Of a stretch of DNA of 64,000 nt, positions 56,684-64,000 are shown in pieces. The notes below the pieces were generated by a model that searched no databases, was not told the DNA's origin, and was given only the letters and a program-made list of their open reading frames with translations. Each line of letters starts with the position of its first letter. The first letter of the stretch is position 1. The DNA lies in the NCBI GenBank assembly GCA_916613615.1, contig OU744724.1, positions 46,490,500 through 46,554,499 on the forward strand, in the 5' to 3' direction. The DNA is from Steromphala cineraria. Taxonomy: Eukaryota; Mollusca; Gastropoda; Trochida; Trochidae. The translations under genes and the position numbers were made by a program.

Positions 56684-58145
56684 GTATGTATCTCTACCCA
56701 TATAACAGAAGTTTAGTTGATTCGGCCACCTATTATAACAGAAGTTTAGTTGATTAGGCCACCTATTATAACAGAAGTTTAGTTGATTCGGCCACCTATT
56801 ATAACAGAAGTTTAGTTGATTCGGCCACCTATTATAACAGAAGTTTAGTTGATTCGGCCACCTATTATAACAGAAGTTTAGTTGATTCGGCCACCTATTA
56901 TAACAGAAGTTTAGTTGATTCAGTCACCTATTATAACAGAAGTTTAGTTGATTCAGCCACTTGTGGCGAGGTATGTATCTCTACCTATTATAACAGAAGT
57001 TTAGTTGATTCGGCCACTTGTGGTGAGGAATGTATCTCTACCTATTATAACAGAAGTTTAGTTGATTCGGCCACTTGTGATGAGGTATGTATCTCTACCT
57101 ATTATAACAGAAGTTTAGTTGATTCAGTCACCTATTATAACAGAAGTTTAGTTGATTCAGTCACCTATCATAACAGAAGTTTATTTGATTCGGCCACTTG
57201 TGGCGAGGTATGTATCTCTACCTATTATAACAGAAGTTTAGTTGATTCGGCCACTTGTGGTGAGGTATGTATCTCTACCTATCATAACAGAAGTTTAGTT
57301 GATTCAGCCACTTGTGGCGAGGTATGTATCTCTACCTATTATAACAGAAGTTTAGTTGATTCGGCCACTTGTGGCGAGGTATGTATCTCTACCTATTATA
57401 ACAGGAGTTTAGTTGATTCAGTCACCTATTATAACAGAAGTTTAGTTGATTCGGCCACTTGTGGCGAGGTATGTATCTCTACCTATTATAACAGAAGTTT
57501 AGTTGATTCAGTCACCTATCATAACAGAAGTTTAGTTGATTCGGCCACTTGTGGCGAGGTATGTATCTCTACCTATTATAACAGAAGTTTAGTTGATTCG
57601 GCCACTTGTGGTGAGGAATGTATCTCTACCTATCATAACAGAAGTTTAGTTGATTCAGCCACTTGTGGCGAGGTATGTATCTCTACCTATTATAACAAAA
57701 GTTTAGTTGATTCGGCCACTTGTGGCGAGGTATGTATCTCTACCTATTATAACAGGAGTTTAGTTGATTCAGTCACCTATTATAACAGAAGTTTAGTTGA
57801 TTCGGCCACTTGTGGCGAGGTATGTATCTCTACCTATTATAACAGAAGTTTAGTTGATTCAGCCACTTGTGGCGAGGTATGTATCTCTACCTATTATAAC
57901 AGAAGTTTAGTTGATTCGGCCACTTGTGGCGAGGAATGTATCTCTACCTATTATAACAGAAGTTTAGTTGATTCAGTCACCTATTATAACAGAAGTTTAG
58001 TTGATTCAGTCACCTATTATAACAAAAGTTTAGTTGATTCAGCCACTTGTGGTGAGGTATGTATCTCTACCTATTATAACAGAAGTTTAGTTGATTCGGC
58101 CACTACTTGTGGTGAGGTATGTATCTCTACCTATTATAACAGAAG
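56660..58145. repeat. Minisatellite made from an exon end plus splice donor
   Basis: The 57-bp unit reads GATTCGGCCACTTGTGGCGA then GGTATGTATCTCTACCTATT then ATAACAGAAGTTTAGTT. A 33-bp unit lacks the 24-bp part containing the donor. The first unit is the true exon 3' end and its donor (59 bp, ACTACT instead of ACT). I count 14 further copies retaining GAG|GTATGT and three with GAGGAATGT, interspersed with 33-bp units. Units of 57 and 33 bp are both multiples of three, and every unit contains TAG in GTTTAG. The last unit again has the ACTACT form. Confidence 0.95.
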
Positions 58146-58507
58146 ATCTCTCTGCGTCCTTTGAACAACCTAAAAATACAAAACCGAGACTTTTAATACG
58201 ATCCTTGAGCATCCTGCACGTTCATGGAGCGTCCTTTCTGCCTTCACTGGGCGTTCATTGAGTGAAGGCGGTCCCATTGTGACCACTCTATCTTCCTCTG
58301 TGCCTCCACTCTGCCTTTTTTGTGCCTCCACTGTGCCTCCTATGTGCCACCCGTGACGAGTATGAAGACAGTACAGCGACCATTCAGCAATCCTTTGCCT
58401 CCTCGACGACCACTGAACAACCGCGCTGCCTCCTTGACGACTATTGAACACCCGTTCTGCCAACTTGACGACTACTGAACAATGGTTCAGCGACCCCAGA
58501 AGTATGG

Positions 58508-58517
58508 GATATATAAG
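58508..58517 (+). promoter_or_regulatory. TATA-like box of the Harbinger transposase
   Basis: GATATATAAG lies about 100 bp upstream of the first possible transposase ATG (58613). Position and sequence fit a core promoter; function is inferred only. Confidence 0.35.
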
Positions 58518-58612
58518 TTGAGTTGGTGTGCAGGCTCTGAGAGTAGAAGATGAACAACCAATTAGTCCTGGCAGCTTTAATACAATGACAACATGCTGAT
58601 ATGATAAACAAC

Positions 58613-59402
58613 ATGGCCTTTGCTGTACACAGAAGAATAAGGCATCGCCAAAGGAGAAGACAAAAGTATAGGGTTTGTCCCTGGTTGACACAAGAGAGAC
58701 GATGAAGGGTCTTTCTATAACTATCTTCGAATGGAACCAAGAATGTTTGATGAACTCCTTCAGAGGATTGACCAATAAATCTTAAAACAAAATACTAATT
58801 GGAGAGCAAGTTTAGATCCTTGATTGAAATTGGCTGTTACACTCAGGTATCTCGCTACTGGAGACGAGTACTCTACCCTCCAGTACCAGTTTCGAGTTTC
58901 ACACTCTATAATAAGTATCTTCATCCCAGAAGTATGCAGAACAATCAGGGACGAGTTTAAGAATGAAGTCGTCCAATGTCCATCAACCCCACAAGAATGG
59001 AAGACTGTTGCAGATGATTTCAAGACCAGGTGGAATGTGCCGCATGCATGTGGGGCCATTGATGGAAAGCATATTGCAATACGATGTCCACCAAACACTG
59101 GCAGCCTTAACTATAATTATAAGGGATTTTTCTCTGTGATTTTGTTGGCTTTAGTTGATGGCAAATACAAATTCCTTCGGTGTGATGTTGATGGTCAGGG
59201 TGCAATGTCTGATTGCCAAATCTTCAACGAGTCAGAGCTGAAGGAGTGCCTTGATGAGAATGTGATCAACTTCCCTCATCCTGAATCATTATCAAATGAT
59301 GACAAAAACACACCATTCTTTCTACTATCAGATGATGCATTCATTGTTAACTCAAACAATGAAACATGTGAGCATCGGTCGTCTATTTATAGACAACAAT
59401 AA
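58613..59402 (+). pseudogene. Harbinger (HARBI1-like) transposase, dead
   Basis: Starts MAFAVHRRIRHRQRRRQKYR; a frameshift near 58700 is followed by GSFYNYLRMEPRMFDELLQR. In-frame stops are at 58776-58778 and 58821-58823. The open part (58824-59402) holds LRYLATGDEYSTLQYQFRVS (helix-turn-helix-like region), ACGAIDGKHIAI (first catalytic Asp, 59061) and CDVDGQGAMSDCQIFNES (second Asp, 59211). FFLLSDDAF follows, where the later DSGYP-type motif is expected. The C-terminal part with the catalytic Glu is missing, because the frame ends 27 codons later in terminal-repeat-like sequence. The protein family is clear and the gene is inactive. Confidence 0.85.
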
Positions 59403-59899
59403 GAGGACGGTGACCGAAGGCAGAAAGGAGGCAGGTGGAAGGCACAAGAATCGCCATGGTGGCACAAATGTTGTCGTGGTCGCTGCATGGAGGCAGAAGG
59501 GTCTTGTGATGAACGCCTAGGATTGCACACAGGTTGCAGAAGGGTGGCACAAGGGTCGCAGGGATGTCGCAATCAAAAGCAAACTTTTGACTTTGCCACT
59601 GCTGAGTAACCCTTGCGACCCTTGAGCGTCCTTGCAACGTCACTTCTGCTTCCTGGCAGCAACCTTTGTGCGCCCTTATTTGACAGCGTCCCCATGGAAG
59701 TTTTAAGCATGTCCAAAACTTTGTGGCGTCCTTTGCGTCCTTGAAATCCATTCCCGACCTTTCAGCATCCTGTGTGCAACCCCATGACAACCCTGGCAAC
59801 CATTCTGCCTCCCTTGAGCGTCCAATGGCGACCTTGTATGCATTTTGGTCGCACAAAGGACGCACAATGGTCTTTGTGTGTGTGTAAAGGGGGCTTAAG

Positions 59900-60384
59900 G
59901 GACAGACTTTTGAAAATCTTTGATGATAACAACATCATTTTAAACATCATTTTGTGTTAATATTGTATATTTCATAAAGCCTTTGCCAGACATATCTTAG
60001 CTACTTTCCTACCTACAAAGTGCTCCATCTACCTGTCTGTTTGGAAATCAAATTCTAAAGACTAAGACACATATATCTTGAATTATTGATATGTGTCTAT
60101 CTTTCAGACTTAGAATGCATAGGACGGAGACAAGAATATCTGACTGTTTTTGCACAATAAGACAATTGAATTTTGCTACTTTTAAAATAAGTTATTTATT
60201 TTTACTTTATGAAAAATCTCAATTCTATGAATTTAAAACAGACAAATTTAACTATATTCAATATGTATTGCAGCTACTATCAATGCCTTCAAGAGATTGT
60301 CCCTTATATTTACCCAAATGTATAAGAAAAGAGCTCTGTGGTTAATATTGTTGTGAGAAAGGTTTTTAGCATATTTTTCAGGTT
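59900..60384. other. Intron sequence, nothing recognised
   Basis: AT-rich. The 84-codon ORF at 60091-60345 shows no motif. Confidence 0.35.
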
Positions 60385-61735
60385 TTTAGCAATGGGCTTA
60401 TGGCATGGCATGGTGTCCGGCGTCCGTCCATCCGTCCGTCCGTAATCTTTGTGGAATTTCATCTTCTTCTTCAGAAGCATAAGGCCTAGAAAGCTGAAAT
60501 TTTGTGTACAGACTCCTTGACTAGTGAGGATCATAAATTGTAGCTTTGGTGACCCTGTGACCCCTAATAAGGGCCACAGGGGCCAAGCCCCAAAAACCTA
60601 TTTTCATCTTCTTCTCCAGAACCATGAGGCCTAGAAAGATGAAACTTTGTGTTCATACTCCTTGACTAGTGAGGATTATAAATTGTAGCTTTGGTGGCCC
60701 TGTTACCCCTAATAAGGGCCACAGGGGCCAAGCCCTAAAAACCTATTTTCATCTTCTTCTCCAGAACCATGAGGCCTAGAAAGCTGAAACTTTGTGTTCA
60801 TACTCCTTGACTAGTGAGGATTATAAATTGTAGCTTTGGTGGCCCTGTTACCCCTAATAAGAGCCACAGGGGCCAAGCCCTAAAAACCTATTTTCATCTT
60901 CTTCTCCAGAAGCATAAGGCCTAGAAAGCTGAAATTTTGTGTACAGACTCCTTGACTAGTGAGGATTATAAATTATAGCTTTGGTGGCCCTGTTACCCCT
61001 AATAAGGGCCACAGGGGCCAAGCCCTTAAAACCTATTTTCATCTTCTTCTCCAGAAAAATTAGGCCTAGAAAGCTGAAACTTTGTGTACAGACTCCTTGG
61101 TGAGTGAGTATTATTAATTGTAGTTTTGGTGGCCCTGTGACCCCTAATAAGGGCCACAGGGGGCACGCCTTAAAAACCTATTTTCATCTTCTTCTCCAGA
61201 AGAATAAGTCCTAGGAAGCTGAAACTTTGTGTACAGACTCCTTGGCTAGTGAAGATTATAAATTGTAGCTTTGGTGGCCCTGTGACCCCTAATAAAGGCC
61301 ACAGGGGCCACACCCTAAAAACCTATTTTCATCTTCTTCTCCAGAACCATGAGGCCTAGAAAGCTGAAACTTTGTGTACAGACTCCTTCACCAGTGAAGA
61401 TTATAAATTGTAGCTTTGGTGGCCCTGTGACCCCTAATAAGGACCACAGGGGCCACACCCTAAAAACCTATTTTCATCTTCTTCTCCAGAACCATGAGGC
61501 CTAGAAAGCTGAAATTTTGTGAACAGACTCCTTGACAAGGCAACAGGAACATCCTTAAATTCTATTTTCATCTGCGCCTCCTGAAGTATAAGGCCTAGAA
61601 AACTGAAACTTGTCGCCTATATACTTAATTTTATGATTGGTGCCCCTGTGGCCTCTACAAAGGGGGAATCACATTGGCCACACTCTACAGCATAATTGAT
61701 AATGAAGCCTGATGAGCCACAGAGCCAATGGCTCT
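60385..61735. repeat. Family A tandem-cored element, copy 4 (145-bp array)
   Basis: Starts TTTTTAGCAATGGGCTTATG (5' end slightly eroded) with a CCGTCCGTCC repeat. TTCTCCAG landmarks at 60616, 60761, 60906, 61051, 61196, 61341 and 61486 are exactly 145 bp apart. The last monomer is degenerate and the 3' end is GATGAGCCACAGAGCCAATG then GCTCTATTT. This subfamily has GGCCACAGGGGCC in place of GGTCACAGGGGTC. Confidence 0.92.
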
Positions 61736-61740
61736 ATTTG

Positions 61741-62662
61741 TCTGTTATTTCTTGTTCATCATTGCGCTTGTAGAAATTATATATGGAATTAAAGACAATT
61801 CTTCAATCCTTATTTTGAAAAAATATAGTGTGATATATAGTGCAATATAATTCAACATAGCTGAAAATACCTGAAAATCTTTGTTTTTTCACTGCATGTA
61901 GTTTCATTATTTCTTATAGCGCATGTAAATATCCAACATCAAATTTACGACAATTCAATGCCCTTTTCAACAATGTCTTTTTCATTGAAATCCGCTCAAG
62001 GGTTAGTTTGCCACGGCGTTTGAGAGATAAGGTGTGCTTCTCTAATCTGTGCAAACAATGTAATCCTGTGCCCCGGGCGATGCCATCTTCCTACTCAGAG
62101 CCTAAAAGGCCAGTTTCCAAACTGTCAGTTTTATGCCTTGCTGCATAGCCTTGAGTTTTCTTTGCTTGCTCTCTAGTCTGTAGGGGCACTATAGCAGCAC
62201 AGAAAAGTAGAGTCTCTGCAGCAAGGCATAAAATGACAGTTTGGAAACTGGCCATTTAGGCTCTGCGTAGGAAGATGGGGCGATGCATGCTCCTGTGGGC
62301 AATTAGTGACGCATCGTGATTCTCGCTCTCGGGAGAGACCAAGAAAAATTAGGCATTTTCACAACTGTTTTTCATTGTGTTATAGGTGACAGAATGTTGT
62401 GAAACTTTGTACACCGTTTGATCCACCATTTAGATCACTTTTCATAAAAAGAACAGCGTTTCAGCGAGGTGTGGAAAATAATTACAAGCCTTGAACTGAG
62501 AAAAGTCTTGGTGCAATAAAATCCGGGACTAGCCTAGTGTGCTTACAGTCAATTATAGCTATATCGGGAAAGTTAGTTTCCTCACTCTGGGACTCGCCTG
62601 CACAGCTTACGGGCAATGTTATCAGCAGCCCGGAATATTCCGTGAATAGCATCGTACGGGTT
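61741..62662. repeat. piggyBac-like composite family, right-end copy
   Basis: Aligns with 54055-54235 plus 55216-55771 without the family D insertion, and ends GCATCGTACGGGTTGAG. It contains the 194-bp MITE at 62084-62277. The left end is missing. Confidence 0.75.
62084..62277. mobile_element. 194-bp MITE with 9-bp target duplication (MULE-like)
   Basis: The inverted repeats are about 62 bp and nearly perfect (CATCTTCCTAC.CAGAGCCTAAA). The 9-bp GGGCGATGC stands on both sides (62075-62083, 62278-62286). The uninterrupted paralogue at 55387-55395 has a single copy, confirming the insertion. A 9-bp duplication points to a Mutator-like transposase. Confidence 0.88.
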
Positions 62663-62989
62663 GAGATTGTTTGTAGATGTAATAGGTAATATTTGATTAT
62701 GTTGTTGTTAATACAGGTTATCTAACATGAGTCAAATTTAAGACTCTCGGACTCCAGAGATTTTATTTCATGATTTGACATGTCTTGATTGTAAAATCAA
62801 TGTTAGTCATAGTGACAAGGGACAAAACGCAAACCCTTTTAATTCTAGATAAACTTCATGATAATATTATTGTTTAATTATCTTTTGATTATCATTCAAA
62901 GCAAAATTGTTCCAATTTTTTTAATGGAGTTATTCTATTGTAATGATTTGTGCCTTAGCCCCTACACATGTGAATTAGACAAAAAAGAT

Positions 62990-63125
62990 ATTATATTATA
63001 TTATATTATATTTATTATATTATATTATATTATATTATATTATATTATATTATATTATATTATATTATATTATATTATATTATATTATATTATATTATAT
63101 TATATTATATTATATTATATTATAT
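62990..63125. repeat. ATATT pentanucleotide microsatellite
   Basis: About 27 units of TTATA/ATATT in succession with one early break. Likely highly length-variable. Confidence 0.97.
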
Positions 63126-63554
63126 TTTCATAGGATTATAACTATTCACTTCAGTTTCTCTACAAAAGTAACAGGATCTGTAGCAGTCACATATTTTAAG
63201 AGGATTTGTCTTTCAGTTCTGAAACATGACATTTTGTTCAAGTGACATCAATACTTTGCTGTCATGTTATTCAAACGTTAATTGAGACTGTATACAAAGA
63301 AAAAAATAGACCAAATCTGAAAGTCTTAAGCTTTGGATATTGAATGAAACTGTTTCTGTATTTTTGGTGCGCATGGTCGTTAGGTACAAGGTCTTTGCTT
63401 ACAATGTAAATTCACTAACAGCTGTCAGCCCGTTACTCAGTTTGTGTCACCTGACCTTGTAACCGCCTGAATTAACTATAGCCATCGCTCTCGTTATTGG
63501 TTGTCAATTTGGTACGTATAGATGTATTTTACTCAATGTAGAGCTCTTTTGCAG
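63126..63554. other. Intron sequence before exon 6
   Basis: No repeat or gene seen. It ends with acceptor CTTTTGCAG (63546-63554). Confidence 0.45.
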
Positions 63555-63636
63555 ATAATGAAAATCATCAAATCCAAAATTGGGATGAAGTTTGAGGCTA
63601 AAGGATTTACCATTTATGAAGTTATGAATGGTTCAG
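63555..63636 (+). CDS. MyTH4-FERM myosin-like gene, exon 6 of 6 seen (FERM F1)
   Basis: Bounded by acceptor TTTTGCAG and donor TTCAG|GTATGT, phase 0 in and phase 1 out. It encodes IMKIIKSKIGMKFEAKGFTI then YEVMNGS. This continues the F1 lobe started by exon 5: after S-A-T-T comes a helix (I-M-K-I-I-K-S-K-I-G) and a G-F-x-I-Y-E-V strand, as in FERM domains of MyTH4-FERM myosins. The gene continues past the window. Confidence 0.9.
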
Positions 63637-63757
63637 GTATGTATACATTTCATCTTGCAATTTTTTGTTGATGAAGTTTTGATTTGTGGGAGATAGCATC
63701 ATTGTCAAAATCAGTTTCCTTGTTACTTTTATTCCTGGGTCTCCTTTCATCCAAATA

Positions 63758-63955
63758 CAGTATACAATCGGATTTAAGCCGACCTCGCCGATAAGCCGAC
63801 CCCCTGTCTCAACTCCCCAAATTCAAGTCAAAACATAGTATCTCGTGTATTGACCGACACCACCTCCTCACAGCTCTATATTGCTGACTGTAAGTTGACA
63901 TGATGTTAGTTGCAATGAAATTAAAAGCTCATGAATGAGCACGTTAATTTTTAGT
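63758..63955. repeat. pogo-like MITE end, partial copy
   Basis: CAGTATACAATCGGATTTAA then GCCGACC...CCCCAAATTCAAGTCAAAAC corresponds to the reverse complement of 42267-42585. Only this end lies before a family B element. Confidence 0.7.
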
Positions 63956-63964
63956 TGATATTAT

Positions 63965-64000
63965 TAGCAGCCCCGTCTTAGGACGTTTTTCAGTTTTCAG
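63965..64000. repeat. Family B element start, cut by the window edge
   Basis: AGCAGCCCCGTCTTAGGACG matches the left half of the hairpin that starts the family B element at 24208. Confidence 0.7.

Larger units (their letters stand above)
58153..59864 (+). mobile_element. PIF/Harbinger-like transposon, degraded
   Basis: An inverted motif TGCGTCCTTTGAACAACC (58153-58170) and GGTCGCACAAAGGACGCA (59847-59864) matches at 14 of 18 positions and may be its terminal repeat. Subterminal regions are packed with GCGTCC, GCCTCC and GACGAC..CTGAAC repeats on both sides, a pattern typical of transposase-binding arrays. It contains the dead transposase at 58613-59402. Exact borders and a three-base target duplication could not be fixed. 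Confidence 0.55.

Noticed and set aside
56660..58145. Possible CRISPR-like array
   Set aside because: Regular repeats but no unique spacers; the unit is a eukaryotic exon end and splice donor, so it is a minisatellite.
59383..59865. 160-codon - strand ORF in the Harbinger flank
   Set aside because: Composed of repeated subterminal motifs; translation is repetitive and meaningless.
62858..63133. 91-codon ORF
   Set aside because: Mostly translation of the ATATT microsatellite.

Overview
This is eukaryotic nuclear DNA, most likely from a mollusc and probably a bivalve. That is an inference from AT-rich sequence, long introns and a dense mixture of DIRS, Crypton, piggyBac, hAT, Harbinger, MULE, LINE and tandem-cored non-autonomous elements. 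No bacterial-style gene organisation, rRNA or CRISPR array is seen.

The backbone is one host gene on the + strand that runs off both ends of the window. Six internal exons were found from splice sites, reading phase and protein motifs: 9216-9415, 22984-23100, 33366-33532, 41189-41265, 56602-56683 and 63555-63636. Their phases join without conflict (1/1/0/2/0/1). Together they encode most of a MyTH4 domain followed by the start of a FERM domain, the tail module of unconventional myosins (motif resemblance to class X-like tails; class not settled). Nearly everything else lies in the introns, or in sequence upstream of the first exon found, and is transposon-derived.

By region: 1-9215 holds a MULE transposase remnant, a LINE remnant, a TTAA-flanked inverted-repeat element, a triplicated non-coding block and a SINE-like tRNA head. 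Intron 9416-22983 holds two inverted-repeat elements (9655-14040, and 14149-17268 with a decayed DIRS-type RT pierced by a 390-bp piggyBac MITE), foldbacks, and an apparently intact two-exon Crypton-type tyrosine recombinase gene on the - strand (18321-20230). Intron 23101-33365 holds tandem-cored elements, tyrosine recombinase remnants, a scrambled piggyBac transposase and a spliced but dead hAT-like gene. Intron 33533-41188 holds a full-length DIRS retrotransposon (about 34235-40744) with inverted terminal repeats, an internal complementary region and several lesions. Intron 41266-56601 holds a pogo-like MITE, a hAT MITE with a perfect 8-bp target duplication, a second piggyBac remnant, a LINE tail, a 146-bp-period array and a piggyBac-like composite pierced by two hairpin-ended elements. 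Intron 56684-63554 begins with a minisatellite that has amplified the end of the exon together with its splice donor, then holds a dead Harbinger transposase, another 145-bp array, a MITE with a 9-bp target duplication and an ATATT microsatellite.

The most unusual items are the exon-tail/splice-donor minisatellite (56660-58145), the intact Crypton gene, the DIRS copy whose internal region preserves its circle junction, and the tandem-cored families, whose monomers hold 144-146 bp in three of four arrays and carry regularly spaced nuclear-receptor-like half-sites.
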